A stretch of DNA of 64,000 bases from Mangrovihabitans endophyticus (GCF_014646155.1 NZ_BMMX01000024.1:1-64000); one strand, 5' to 3'; shown: positions 41,401 through 50,414, counted from the first letter of the stretch. Made by a program: numbers and translations. The notes: generated from the letters alone by a model not told the origin.

Positions 41401-43312
41401 CGACGATCTCGGTGACCGCCTGCAGCCCGTCGGACTGTTCGGCGATGTGCCGCTCCACCGGCTCGGCCGCGGCCACCGTCTGCACCGCACGTGCCCGGTC
41501 CGCCAGTGCCTCCACCTCGGTCAGGTATCCGGCCAGCGAGTCGGGTTGCTGGAGGAACGCCACCGCACCCCGGCCGGCATCGTCCAGTTCGGAGTCCAGC
41601 GAACCGGCCAAGTCGTCGAGCCGTGCGGTGTCGACGTAGCGCATGTCCCGCAACGTGACCACCCGACCCTGGGCGTGCCGCAGCGCGGCCAGCCGACGGA
41701 TCCACGCATCCGCGTCGGTCGGGGTCTCGCCGCGGGTCCGCCGGATCAGCGAGCCGACCGCCTCGGCCGTCTCGTCCACCGCGGCCGCGGCCTGCGCGGT
41801 CAGCGACTGGACGGTCTCGAATTCCTCCAGCACCTGTGCCGCGGTGGCCCGCACGTCGACCAGCGGGGCGCGCAGATCGCCGAGCTCCGATTCGCCCAGC
41901 CAGTGGTAGTGGTCGAAGATCCGCGTGCAGGCGGCGACCATGGCCTCGTACACCGCGCCGGACGGGGTCATCTCGTCGGCCATCCGGGACACGGACAGGC
42001 ATTCGGAGATGCCGCGGACCAGCTCGGCGTTGCCGATCCGCTCCAGTGGCCCGGTGCCGGCCGGCAGGGACGCCGCGTACGTGTCCGACACGTACGGCGT
42101 CTGCCAGACCTGCATCGGATGCACCCGGGACGGCTCGTCGGAGGTGGCCCGGAACACCACCAGGGTGCCGTCGTCGAACAGCGAGTAGCCGTGACAGACG
42201 ATCGGGCTGGCCACCTCCTTGCGGATCAGGTTGTAGTTCAGCAGCAGGTAACGGCCGTCCGCGCGGGCGTGGAACACGAACATGACGTCCTCGCCGTTGA
42301 CCGAGCGCAGTGACCGCTCGAACTCCAGGTCGGACACGTTCGCGTCGAACGTCTTCGTGACGCCGGTGGACAGGTAGTACCCGCCGGGGAAGATGATGCC
42401 GTGGTCCTCCGGCAGGCGGTGGCATGCCTGACCGATCCCGTCGAGGCGCACCACCTCCTTCGTCCGGATGTTGAACACCAGGTGGCGCCAGGCTTCCTCC
42501 TTGTACGGCCGGATGCGTAGCAGGATCAGCGAGCCGATCCGCGCGTACCGGACGTCGGCATCGGCCAGGCTTTGCAGCGGCTCGTCCACCGGCTCGGCAT
42601 AGACCCCCGCACCGTCCGCGGTGTTGTTCTCCACCTTGACGGTCAGCGTGCCGCCGACCGTCTCGACGAAGACCTCGTCCTCGATGGAGATGTGCGGATG
42701 CCGCCCCTGCACGTGCTGTTCCCGGGTGGTCTCCACCCACTCGAAGTCGTGCGCCGTCGGGAACACGTGGTCCCGCTCGCCGCGGGCGTCCACATAGCTC
42801 ACCTGGCCGGTCGCGTCGACCTTCCAGCGCAGCACCCGCAGATCGTCGGCGCGCGGTCCGGTCTGGAACACCGCCAGCAGCAGACCTTCCAGGCGGCGCA
42901 GTTGCAGCAGCTTCGCTTCGCGGTAGTAGCGGTACAGCTCGGCGAAGTCGCGCTGGAAACCGGAATCGTCCAGCAGCCCCCGCACGTCGGCCGCCGGGTC
43001 GAACCGGAAGGCGTCGCCGTCACGGGCGAAGCCGTGCACCGCGAACACGTCGTCCACCGACGTCTGCGAGCGCAGGCCGATGAAGACGTTGTAGCCGAAC
43101 AGCATCGCGCCGCCGACCTGGGCCACGTCCCGGGGCACGCAGTTGTTCTCGGTGCGGATCCGCTCGGTGCCGATCAGACGCAGCTCGGTGCTGCCGAAGG
43201 TGGTGACGCGCCGTTCGTTGAGCGCACCGGCCCGGCGGGCCAGCTCGGCACACTGCTCGCCGAGCCGGGCTCGCAGAACCTCGTATGTGCCCGCGTCGAG
43301 CGTGGCGGTCAC
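38420..43312 (-). CDS. Giant AAA ATPase of the DNA-repair-ATPase family
   Basis: 1630 residues. The N-terminal 500 residues (ERRVTTFGSTELRLIGTERIRTENNCVPRDVAQ...) resemble the DUF3686 beta-rich region of proteins annotated as DNA repair ATPases. A long coiled-coil region (about 500-850) follows. The AAA domain near 1270 has Walker A SPPGYGKTTLMEYVANRLG and Walker B LLYLDDIQHTSPELL, then FAVCMAGNPYTETGQRFRVPD as the sensor region. It has no nuclease motif. It starts 4 bases inside the flotillin gene, so it works with a membrane SPFH scaffold. The DNA repair label is inherited from annotation; a membrane-linked remodelling role seems as likely. Confidence 0.8.
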   Translation of the reverse strand: MTATLDAGTYEVLRARLGEQCAELARRAGALNERRVTTFGSTELRLIGTERIRTENNCVPRDVAQVGGAMLFGYNVFIGLRSQTSVDDVFAVHGFARDGDAFRFDPAADVRGLLDDSGFQRDFAELYRYYREAKLLQLRRLEGLLLAVFQTGPRADDLRVLRWKVDATGQVSYVDARGERDHVFPTAHDFEWVETTREQHVQGRHPHISIEDEVFVETVGGTLTVKVENNTADGAGVYAEPVDEPLQSLADADVRYARIGSLILLRIRPYKEEAWRHLVFNIRTKEVVRLDGIGQACHRLPEDHGIIFPGGYYLSTGVTKTFDANVSDLEFERSLRSVNGEDVMFVFHARADGRYLLLNYNLIRKEVASPIVCHGYSLFDDGTLVVFRATSDEPSRVHPMQVWQTPYVSDTYAASLPAGTGPLERIGNAELVRGISECLSVSRMADEMTPSGAVYEAMVAACTRIFDHYHWLGESELGDLRAPLVDVRATAAQVLEEFETVQSLTAQAAAAVDETAEAVGSLIRRTRGETPTDADAWIRRLAALRHAQGRVVTLRDMRYVDTARLDDLAGSLDSELDDAGRGAVAFLQQPDSLAGYLTEVEALADRARAVQTVAAAEPVERHIAEQSDGLQAVTEIVGGLDIADATVRVTILERLGEVVGGLNRARATLDARRRELAATEGRAAFAAEFALLGQSITGALAVADTPQACDDQLGRLMLQVESLESRFGDFDDFLDRLTGKRAEISEAFAARRQSLLDERARRADRLVASADRILTSVRRRVATIDEIEEVNTYFATDPMVAKLRSVAAELRELGDGVRAEELDGRIKSARQEAGRSLRDRHDLYADGGHTIRLGRHAFAVNTQPIELTMVPDGDRLAFAVTGTDYRAPVADETFASTAEFWDRPLISESPAVYRAEHLAAALFAADPDGCRSAFTDGTLRDLVRRGAEARFDEGHERGVHDADATLILGALLRLEAGAGLLRYRPTVRAGAQLFWAFGAPADQRATWTLRAGSLVRARDTFGSAGAAMVALRAELGDAAGAYLTGLGVPADPAIGDYLVDELAVPQAGFVTSAAVRTFLDRFHRALGGAQAPAARQYADDLRALDADPAARRQLVEAWLSAFRAAHPSAGEAEDLVEAVAVEMTGTGLDRYDSSAALTTTVEGLLGVHPRITEGRMSVRLDELLTRTGRFRDVEVPAYREYQRRRAALVAAERSRLRLDEYRPAVMDAFVRNRLLDEVYLPLIGDNLARQLGATGDAKRTDQSGLLLLISPPGYGKTTLMEYVANRLGLVFVKVNGPALGHRVTSLDPAEAPDATARQEVEKISFALRMGNNVLLYLDDIQHTSPELLQKFISLCDTQRRMEGVWEGSTRTYDLRGKRFAVCMAGNPYTETGQRFRVPDMLANRADVWNLGDVLAGREDLFELSYLENALTSNPVLAPLSARDREDVPLLIRLAEGDESVRPDRLGHAYSAVELEQILSVLRKMRHVQRVVLRNNRAYIASAGQSDAARTEPPFRLQGSYRNMNKLAERIVPVMNDAELETLIDDHYLGEAQTLTSGAEANLLKLAELRGRLGAEQAQRWDEVKAAFRREQALGGADGDPIVRAVGAVGLLADRVSGIETAITRLAGGGH

Positions 43313-45324
43313 TTCCCGGTGCCGTTGATCGCCAGCTTCTTCTCACCCAGCCCCATCGCATCCACCATGGCGAGCAGTTCGCGCAGGCGGTCCGCGTCCT
43401 CCTTACCGGACGCGCCCTTGATCTGCTGCAGCAGGTACGCCGAGAGGGTCAGGTTGCTGACGTCCGAGGTGCTCACCGCGCCCAGCAGCTTGCCCAGGTC
43501 CTGCGGCAGCGAAGCGCTGCCGTCCAGATAGGGCTGCGCGAGACCGCCTGCCACGGTCGAGTTGGCGACGAACCCGTCCACGCTCTTGCCCAGCGCGATC
43601 GAACCCATCAGCTTGTCGAAGAAGACGCTGTCCCCGCCGACGATGTCGATGTTCGCCTTGGACAGGCCCGTCGACACCACGCTCGCCTGCGCCTCCGCGA
43701 CCTGCCGGTGCACGTCGATGCCGGCCAACCGGATCTCCTTCTCCGCCTCCAACCGCAGCCGGTACTCCTCGTGCTCGCGGGACGCCTCGTCCAGCGCGGC
43801 CATCGCGGCAGCCTTCTCGGTCAGCCCCTCGGCTTCGCTGCGCAGCTTCTCCCGCATGCCCTCGGCGGCGGCCAGCGCCTTCTCCCGGTCCACCGCGGCC
43901 TCGGCGCGGCCCACCTTCTCCACCGCCTCGGCGCTGCGCTCGTCCACCTGCACCTGCGCCAGCCCGGCCGCCGCGGATTCCGCCTGCATGCCCTCGGCCA
44001 GCCTGATCTTGGCGCGCGCGTCCAGCTCCGCGGCCTGCTGCCGGGCCTCGGCCAGGGCCGCCGTCTCGCGAGCCTTGTGCGCCGCTGCGGCCTCCGCCGC
44101 CTCGGCCGCCTTGATGTCCTTGACCAGGCCCTCCTGCGCCTGCGCCTCGGCCGCGATGATGGTCGCCTGGCGGGTGCGCTCGGCTTCCTCCACCATCCGC
44201 AGGCGCTTGATGTTCTCCTCCTGCTCGGCGACCGTCTTCTCCACCGCGATGCGCTCCCGCGTCACCTCGGCCATCGCCCGGCGCTCGCCCTCGACCTCCT
44301 TGTCCTTGGCGATCGTGGACAGCTCCACCTCCCGGTCCCGGCCGACCACCTCCAGCATCCGGTCCTTCTCGATGCGCTCGGTCTCGATCGCGATGACCCG
44401 CTCGCGGTTCTTCTCCGCCACCGCGATCTCGCGGGCCTGGTTCTCCCGCTGGACGCCCAGTTGCTCATCCGTGCGCAATGCCGCACCGTGCGCCCGCAGC
44501 CGCTCCTGCGCCTGCACCGTCTCGATCTCGGCGCTCTCCCGCGCCCGCATGGTCTCGATCTCGCGCTGCTGCTTGATCTCCGCGTCGGCCTGCCGGCGCT
44601 GCAGTTCGAGGATCGCCTCGCGGGCGTCCACGTCCTGCCGGGTGATCTCCTTCTCCTCGTTGCGCCGGTAGTCGTTGGTGCGCACCGCCTCGATCGCGGT
44701 CAGCTCGGTGATCTTCCGGATGCCCTGCGCGTCCAGGATGTTCTTCGGATCCAGCGAGTGCAGCGGCGTCTGCTCCAAGAAGTCGATCGCCGCGTCCTCC
44801 AGGCTGTAGCCGTTGAGGTCCGTGCCGATCACCGCGACGATCTGGTCGCGGAAGTCGTTGCGCCGGGTGTAGAGATCGACGAAGTCGAGCTGCTTGCCGA
44901 CCGTCTTCAACGCCTCGGAGAACTTGGCGTTGAACAACTCCTGCAGCGTCGCCTCGTTGCTGGCCCGGTCGGTGCCGATCGCCTGCGCCACCTTGATGAC
45001 GTCCTCGACGGTCTTGTTGACCCGCACGAAGAACGTGATGCGGATGTCCGCCCGGATGTTGTCCTTGCAGATCAGACCCTCACGGCCGGTACGCGTGATC
45101 TCGATCGTCTTCACCGAGATGTCCATCGTCTCGGCCTTGTGCAGCACCGGCAGCACGACGGCGCCGGTGAATGTCACGTCCACGCGGCGGACCTTGGAGA
45201 TGATCAGCGCCTTGCCCTGCTCGACCTTGCGGAACAGGCGGCTCACGACGAACAACACGCCGAGAGCGATGAGAACGATGACGGCAATGAGGATGCCGAG
45301 CCCGGTGGAGATGACGTCCATCAA
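43309..45324 (-). CDS. Flotillin-like SPFH membrane protein
   Basis: 671 residues. One N-terminal membrane helix (about 7-30) is followed by the SPFH/band 7 domain (KALIISKVRRVDVTFTGAVVLPVLHKAETMDIS, then FFVRVNKTVEDVIKVAQAIG) and a very long Ala/Glu-rich coiled coil (about 220-560), ending in a small helical C-terminus. Flotillins form oligomeric rings or cages in membrane microdomains. The pairing with an NfeD-like gene upstream is classical. The coupling to a giant ATPase downstream (4-base overlap) is less common. Confidence 0.93.
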   Translation of the reverse strand: MMDVISTGLGILIAVIVLIALGVLFVVSRLFRKVEQGKALIISKVRRVDVTFTGAVVLPVLHKAETMDISVKTIEITRTGREGLICKDNIRADIRITFFVRVNKTVEDVIKVAQAIGTDRASNEATLQELFNAKFSEALKTVGKQLDFVDLYTRRNDFRDQIVAVIGTDLNGYSLEDAAIDFLEQTPLHSLDPKNILDAQGIRKITELTAIEAVRTNDYRRNEEKEITRQDVDAREAILELQRRQADAEIKQQREIETMRARESAEIETVQAQERLRAHGAALRTDEQLGVQRENQAREIAVAEKNRERVIAIETERIEKDRMLEVVGRDREVELSTIAKDKEVEGERRAMAEVTRERIAVEKTVAEQEENIKRLRMVEEAERTRQATIIAAEAQAQEGLVKDIKAAEAAEAAAAHKARETAALAEARQQAAELDARAKIRLAEGMQAESAAAGLAQVQVDERSAEAVEKVGRAEAAVDREKALAAAEGMREKLRSEAEGLTEKAAAMAALDEASREHEEYRLRLEAEKEIRLAGIDVHRQVAEAQASVVSTGLSKANIDIVGGDSVFFDKLMGSIALGKSVDGFVANSTVAGGLAQPYLDGSASLPQDLGKLLGAVSTSDVSNLTLSAYLLQQIKGASGKEDADRLRELLAMVDAMGLGEKKLAINGTGK

Positions 45325-45381
45325 TGGTCCTTTGTGGGGTTGAGCCGGTGGTGAATGAGAGAGAAGTCGACGAAGCAGCCG

Positions 45382-45972
45382 TCACGACGACGACGGCGGC
45401 GTGTCCGGACGCAGGGCCACGTCGGCCGGCACGACCCAGAAGAACTCCCCGTCCGGGTCGACGTCGTAGAGCAGTGCCACGGTCCCCGCGCCCAGATCGT
45501 CGTGGCCGGCCTGGCGGACCTGCACCAGGGCGGACGAGCCGTCCCGGGCGTGCACCTCGGCCTGACCGAAGGCATCGGTCACCCGGCCCGTGCGAATCAC
45601 GCAGGTCAGGCCGATGAAGTCGGCGCGCGACGGCGCGGTGCCGGTGGGCCAGACCCGTTTGAGGCCGGTCAGCGCGAGCCTGGTCAGCAGCCAGGCCGCG
45701 ACCAGCGCGGCGAGCAGCACGAGCCAGCCGGCGACGGGCAGTAACTGGGTGCCTGCCAGGCTGCCGAACCAGGCGAACGCCACGAGCAGGGACACCACCA
45801 CCGGCACGGGCACACCGGCCAGGCCGGCGAAGCCGAGGGCGTCGGTGTCGATGTCGGCATCCGGGTCGGCGCCACCGACGATCACCACGATCCAGTAGCC
45901 GACGACCACGACGAGCAGCGGGGTGAAGACGATCGTGGGGAAGCTGAGCACCGCGTCGACGAACCCGCCCAT
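45382..45972 (-). CDS. NfeD-like membrane protein with OB-fold domain
   Basis: 196 residues. Three hydrophobic helices lie at about 12-34, 50-71 and 78-98, followed by a beta-rich cytoplasmic domain (FIGLTCVIRTGRVTDAFGQAEVHARDGSSALVQV) like the OB fold of NfeD/YqiJ proteins. These partner with flotillins in membrane domains. It is the first gene of the NfeD-flotillin-ATPase operon; the flotillin gene starts 57 bases downstream. No serine-protease domain is present, so it is the short NfeD class. Confidence 0.85.
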   Translation of the reverse strand: MGGFVDAVLSFPTIVFTPLLVVVVGYWIVVIVGGADPDADIDTDALGFAGLAGVPVPVVVSLLVAFAWFGSLAGTQLLPVAGWLVLLAALVAAWLLTRLALTGLKRVWPTGTAPSRADFIGLTCVIRTGRVTDAFGQAEVHARDGSSALVQVRQAGHDDLGAGTVALLYDVDPDGEFFWVVPADVALRPDTPPSSS

Positions 45973-46236
45973 GCCGCTCGCCCCCTCCTGTAGAACCTGA
46001 TCATCGCAGGTCCACGCAACTCCGCCGGCCCCGGCACGACTGCCGCCGGATGCCTCCCGGTCTCCGCCCTGGTGCGTGGTCTGGGCTCGCCCGTTCAGCC
46101 AGATTCGCCGGGCGGACAGGCCCAGCGCCCTTGATCTTCGCGACGACAGCTACTTAGCGTCACTGAATCCCTGTTGTCGTCGGCGATGAGCACGCTGGGT
46201 GATCATCACCGGCCCGGCCGCGTCTCGGAGAGTTCC

Positions 46237-47436
46237 ATGCCGCCCAGAGAAGTGCACCTCGTCGGCGGCACACCGTGGGAGGCGATGCTGCTCGCTCCGG
46301 TGGCCGTTGCCCTGCGCGACGCCGGCCTGCTCGAACCGGTTCTGGTGATCTGCGGCCGCCGGCTCGCGGCCACCCGGCGAGTGCTTGCCGCCTTCGGCCT
46401 GTCGCCGGACGTACGGGTGCCGCCGCCCGCGCCGGTTTCGGTCGACGCCGATCCACGCGGTGTCATGATGCAGCGGCTCGACGCGTTGTGGGCGACACGC
46501 ACCCCGGCGGCCGTCATCGTGCCCGGCCGGGCCCTGGCCGGGGAGGCCGCCCCGACCGGCCTGGCGGCGGCGCTCGCCGCGCACTGGCGACGCGTCCCGG
46601 TGGTGCAACTCGACGCCGGGGAGCGCCGCGCGGATCTGGCGGACACGCTTGCGGATGACGCCGACCGGCGGCTCGCCGCCCAGGTGACCACGATCCATCT
46701 GACCGCTACGCCGAACGCCGCCATGAACCTGCTCGACGAACGCGTGCCGGCCGGCGACGTGCTGGTCACCGGCAGCACGGCGGTGGACGCGGCGGTCGCC
46801 GTGGCCGGTCGCAGGCTGCGGTACGAGACGTCCGCGGTGGCCACCGCGCGGAGCGGTCCGGCGCGTCCACTGATGCTCGTCGTCGCCCGTCATCCACAGA
46901 CCCGTGGCGCGGCGTTGGAGGGCGTCCTGACCGCCGTCCGGGCGTTGGTCCAGCGGCGTACGGACATGGAAGTCGTGATGCTACGGCCGCCCGGTCCGGC
47001 GGCGCGCGAGCATGCCGGTCGGCTGCTGGGCGACCTCGACCGGGTCACCGTGCTGACCGCCCTGTCGCATGCCGACCTGTGCCGCCTGGTGAGCGAGGCG
47101 TCCCTGCTGGTCAGCGACGTCGGCGACCTGGTGCCGCTGGCGCCGTCGTTCGGCGTACCGGTGCTGAGCCTGCGGTGGAGCGACGACCTGCCGGAGGCGC
47201 TGCACGCGGGGTGTGCCCGGCTGGTCCCGTGCGAGACGGCGCAGATCGTCGCGCACGCCGACGATCTGTTGGACAGCCCGGTGCGGCGCGACGCGATGAC
47301 CGCCGGCGGCAACCCGTACGGCGATGGGCTGGCCGGGCGGCGGGCCGCACAGGCGTCGGCCGCCCTGCTGGGTCTCGCCGCCCCGCCGGAGCCGATGCCG
47401 TCGCCGGGCACCGTGCCGTTCGGGGCGACCGCCTGA
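46237..47436 (+). CDS. UDP-GlcNAc 2-epimerase-like protein (degenerate WecB family)
   Basis: 399 residues from the ATG at 46237 (CGGAGAG site upstream). It has the two-Rossmann GT-B layout of WecB: the N-terminal half ends with LTATPNAAMNLLDERVPAGDVLVTGSTAVDA, and the C-terminal half has MLVVARHPQTRGAALEG and SHADLCRLVSEASLLVSDVGDL. The usual N-terminal GTRPE motif is GGTPWEA, and the HGDT-type segment is LDAGERR. Catalytic residues therefore appear altered, and epimerase activity is doubtful. The stop overlaps the following ATG by one base. Confidence 0.72.
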   Translation: MPPREVHLVGGTPWEAMLLAPVAVALRDAGLLEPVLVICGRRLAATRRVLAAFGLSPDVRVPPPAPVSVDADPRGVMMQRLDALWATRTPAAVIVPGRALAGEAAPTGLAAALAAHWRRVPVVQLDAGERRADLADTLADDADRRLAAQVTTIHLTATPNAAMNLLDERVPAGDVLVTGSTAVDAAVAVAGRRLRYETSAVATARSGPARPLMLVVARHPQTRGAALEGVLTAVRALVQRRTDMEVVMLRPPGPAAREHAGRLLGDLDRVTVLTALSHADLCRLVSEASLLVSDVGDLVPLAPSFGVPVLSLRWSDDLPEALHAGCARLVPCETAQIVAHADDLLDSPVRRDAMTAGGNPYGDGLAGRRAAQASAALLGLAAPPEPMPSPGTVPFGATA

Positions 47437-47807
47437 TGCCCGCCGCGAAGCACCGCATGGGGGTGGTCGACTTCTACGTCGGGTCGTGGATCGCCGACGA
47501 CCGCGGCGGTGTGCGCCGGGTGCTGGCCGCGGACGTCGAGGTGGAATGGAACCTGGACGCCCCGGTCGACGACGAGGAACTGGTGCAGACACTGCACCGC
47601 ATCGCGGTCTTCGCCGACACGGTGGAAGTGGTCTCCCGGGCCCCGGCGCCGGACGGTGTGGCGCTCGTCTACGACATGGTGGCGCCGTTCGGCACCGCAC
47701 GGATGGCGGAGTTCCTCACCGTGGCGCACGGACGGATCACCGAGGTGCGCCAGGTGTACGACCTGGTCGCGGTGGACCGGTTCTTTCCGGGCCTGTACGA
47801 CCAGTGA
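47436..47807 (+). CDS. SnoaL/NTF2-like small protein
   Basis: 123 residues. The pattern of an N-terminal helix (MGVVDFYVGSW), a strand-rich core (VEVEWNLDAPVDDEELVQTLHRI) and the closing strands (ARMAEFLTVAHGRITEVRQVYDLVAVDRFF) fits the NTF2-like cone fold. No catalytic pair was identified. It is co-translated with the epimerase-like gene (TGATG). Such proteins act as polyketide cyclases, isomerases or simple ligand binders; the present role is unknown. Confidence 0.68.
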   Translation: MPAAKHRMGVVDFYVGSWIADDRGGVRRVLAADVEVEWNLDAPVDDEELVQTLHRIAVFADTVEVVSRAPAPDGVALVYDMVAPFGTARMAEFLTVAHGRITEVRQVYDLVAVDRFFPGLYDQ

Positions 47808-47841
47808 ACCTTGTCAACCGCTCAGCGTTCCTGGATGCCGC

Positions 47842-49518
47842 TCAGCGCTCCTGAATGCCGCTCAGCGGTCCGGGGTTGAGGCTGCGCGGCGCGTTCCACT
47901 TCTGAATGCCGGAGCCGTCGCAGTCCGTCGCGATCGCCTCGCTCCACCCCGAGTACTGGTACGCCAGACCCAGCGACCCGGCCGCTTCCAGGCAGTGCCC
48001 GTACGCGTCCACCACCTGGTACGAGTCGGCGAACAGCGGCGCGTCGGCGTACACGGTCCACTGCAGGTCCTGACCGCCGACCGAGCAGCGATCCACCCAG
48101 ACGTATCCGCCGTTGATGCCGGGGCTCTGCAAGCACCACGTCTGGCCGGTGTAGGCGCCGTTGGTCGGGACCGTGTAGATCTGCCCGGTGGCCCGGTAGT
48201 CGCCCGCCGGGATGGCCGGGCCGGTCCACTTGTGGTTCCAGTAGACGTCTCCGGTGAAGGTCTGCTTGCACGGGTACGTGATCAGCGCGGGCGCCTTGCC
48301 CCGGTCGAGGAACCAGCGACCCAGCGGGTCCTCGTTGGTCAGGTCGAGGCAGCGGCCGTATTCGGCGTAGTTCACCAGTTGGCCGGTCCCCACGCCGGCC
48401 GCGCCGGCGCCGGCCGAGGCGTCCGGCACGAACGCCCGCCCGGTGACTCCGGCCCGCCCGCAGAAGCCGCCGCTCTGCAACACGATCTGGGTGTAGACCG
48501 CGCCGGGGCTCTCCTGGCTCAGGCAGAATCCGTTGCGGTTGGTGCCGTCCGAGGTCGACCAGTACGTCTGGGCGTTGACCTCGTAGCTCCACTGCTGCCG
48601 CGGGCTGGCCGACGCGGTGCACGCCTGGAAGGTGACCGCGGCGCCGTTCGCCGGGGTTTTGGGGGCGGTGATGCACAGCCCGTACGGGGTGCCGGCCCCC
48701 TTGGTGGTGCGCGACTTGGACAGGGACAGGCTCAGGTTCCGCGGGTAGACGAACTTGACCTGGTCCTCGTCGCTGTCACAGGGCACCGCCCAGACGTAGT
48801 GGCCGACGCCGGGACCTTCCTTGTCGCCGACGCACAGCGTCCCGTTGGTTCCGGCGATGACGACCCGGCCGCCGGGGATGGTTTCCTGCGTGGTCCGGAA
48901 GGTGTAGGTGGCGTAGAGCGTACGGCTCGCCGTTCCGGCCGTGCCGGTGGAGCGGAGCAGGCCGAACAGCGGCACCTGCTGGAGGATGCCGTCGTTGCAG
49001 GCGACCGCGCTCTGCACCGCGTCGTTGATCGCCGGGACGTCCGCCTTCTTGTTGGTGCCCAGCGACCTCAGCAGGGTGTTCACCGGCGTTCCGGCGGTGA
49101 GCTGGTTGAGGTTGGTCAGCTCGCCGAGCGGGCCGAGGGTGTTGACCATGCCGGACGGATCCACCAGGAAGTATCCGATGGTGGTCGAGTAGTCCGGCTG
49201 ACCGGAGGCCGCCGACGCGTTGATCCGCTGGTCGCACCGCGGCAGCTTGTTGAGCACCCCGGTCACGCCGACCGCCGCGGCGCGGATCTTGGCCAGTCCG
49301 GCGTCCAGTCCGGCCTGCGCGGCGGCCACCGCGGCCACCCGGTCGGCGGCCCGCTGGCTGTCCTTGATCTGGCCGACCACCAGGACCGACAGGCCGGCGC
49401 TGAGGGTCACGCCGACGAGCGTGACGAGAAGGGCGAGCGGCATCGAACCGCCGTCGTCCGGGCCGGGACGACGGCGGCGACGCCAGGGGTACGCGAACGT
49501 ACCGCGACCGGCGAACAT
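47842..49518 (-). CDS. Pilin-like membrane-anchored protein with ricin-type lectin repeats
   Basis: 558 residues. A basic N-terminus (RRRRRPGPDDGGSMPLALL) and one membrane helix (about 26-48) followed by QIKDSQRAADRVAAVAAAQAGLDAGLAKIR resemble PilX-type pilus assembly proteins. The remaining 330 residues have a ricin B-like (beta-trefoil) pattern with repeated Q-x-W or similar ends (RQQWSYEV, LQWTVYAD, IQKWNAP) and many cysteines. It is probably exported and binds carbohydrate at the cell surface. The fusion of a pseudopilin-like anchor to a lectin is unusual. The gene stands alone. Confidence 0.7.
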   Translation of the reverse strand: MFAGRGTFAYPWRRRRRPGPDDGGSMPLALLVTLVGVTLSAGLSVLVVGQIKDSQRAADRVAAVAAAQAGLDAGLAKIRAAAVGVTGVLNKLPRCDQRINASAASGQPDYSTTIGYFLVDPSGMVNTLGPLGELTNLNQLTAGTPVNTLLRSLGTNKKADVPAINDAVQSAVACNDGILQQVPLFGLLRSTGTAGTASRTLYATYTFRTTQETIPGGRVVIAGTNGTLCVGDKEGPGVGHYVWAVPCDSDEDQVKFVYPRNLSLSLSKSRTTKGAGTPYGLCITAPKTPANGAAVTFQACTASASPRQQWSYEVNAQTYWSTSDGTNRNGFCLSQESPGAVYTQIVLQSGGFCGRAGVTGRAFVPDASAGAGAAGVGTGQLVNYAEYGRCLDLTNEDPLGRWFLDRGKAPALITYPCKQTFTGDVYWNHKWTGPAIPAGDYRATGQIYTVPTNGAYTGQTWCLQSPGINGGYVWVDRCSVGGQDLQWTVYADAPLFADSYQVVDAYGHCLEAAGSLGLAYQYSGWSEAIATDCDGSGIQKWNAPRSLNPGPLSGIQER

Positions 49519-49606
49519 GGGGCCCTCCTCGGCGGCGTGCGGGCGATGGTTCTCAAGTTCGCCTATCGGCAGGAGGGCGCCGGACCTGAGCCCGACCGGC
49601 CGGGTG

Positions 49607-50368
49607 TCAGCCGGCCCGCACCGGCATGCGCCGGTCCAGCAACTCGAACAGCCGTTCCCAGTGACGCTGCTCGCCGGCCTCGTGGTGGGAGGCCGTGTCG
49701 GACATGGTGAAGCCGTGCGGGGCGCCCTCGTAGACCTCCGAGGTGTGCGTCACCCCGGCCTCGCGCAGCGCCGACTCCAGGGCGGCGATGTGCTCCGGGG
49801 TCATCGAGGAGTCGTTGTCCGCATGCGCGAAGTACACCTCGCCGGTGATCTGCCCCACCGCGCGATGCGGGCTGTCCGGCGCGTCACCGACGACCCGCCC
49901 GGCGTGGAAGCTGGCCAGCGTGGCGATCCGGTCCGGGTACGCCTCCATCGCCTTGAGCGCGTTGGTGCCGCCCATGCAGTAGCCGACCGCGGCGACCGGC
50001 CCGTCGGCCACGTCCGGCAGTCCCTGCAGGTAGTCGAGGTACGCGCCGGCGTCACGCACGATGGCGGCGGTGTCCAGTGCCTGAATCTGGGGCATGATCT
50101 TCTGGAAGATGGTGCCGCGCCGCTCCGGGTCGTCGATGCCGGACAGATCGACCAGCGGTGCCCGGCCCGCGCGGTAGAAGAGATTCGGCACGAGCACCGC
50201 GTACCCCCGGTCGGCGATCCGCCCGGCCATCTCCTCCAGGCGGGGGCGCAGGCCGAAGGCGTCCATGAAGAGGAGCACGGCGGGGTTCGGGCCGGCACCC
50301 TCCGGCAGGATCAGGTACGCGTCGGCGGTGCCGTCCGGCGTCGAGATGTCGACCGTTGTGCTACGCAT
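49607..50368 (-). CDS. Dienelactone hydrolase family protein
   Basis: 253 residues from the ATG at 50368 with GGGAGA upstream. It has the alpha/beta-hydrolase layout with nucleophile Cys131 in GYCMGG, an Asp in AHADNDSSM and His in GAPHGFTM. Dienelactone hydrolases open lactone rings in aromatic catabolism, and many members have other ester substrates. It is divergent from a TetR gene and separated by a 30-base palindrome, which suggests regulation by that repressor. Confidence 0.9.
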   Translation of the reverse strand: MRSTTVDISTPDGTADAYLILPEGAGPNPAVLLFMDAFGLRPRLEEMAGRIADRGYAVLVPNLFYRAGRAPLVDLSGIDDPERRGTIFQKIMPQIQALDTAAIVRDAGAYLDYLQGLPDVADGPVAAVGYCMGGTNALKAMEAYPDRIATLASFHAGRVVGDAPDSPHRAVGQITGEVYFAHADNDSSMTPEHIAALESALREAGVTHTSEVYEGAPHGFTMSDTASHHEAGEQRHWERLFELLDRRMPVRAG

Positions 50369-50414
50369 GTGCGGTCTCCCTAAATTCGACCGAAAATTCG
50401 CGTCAGACCCTAGC

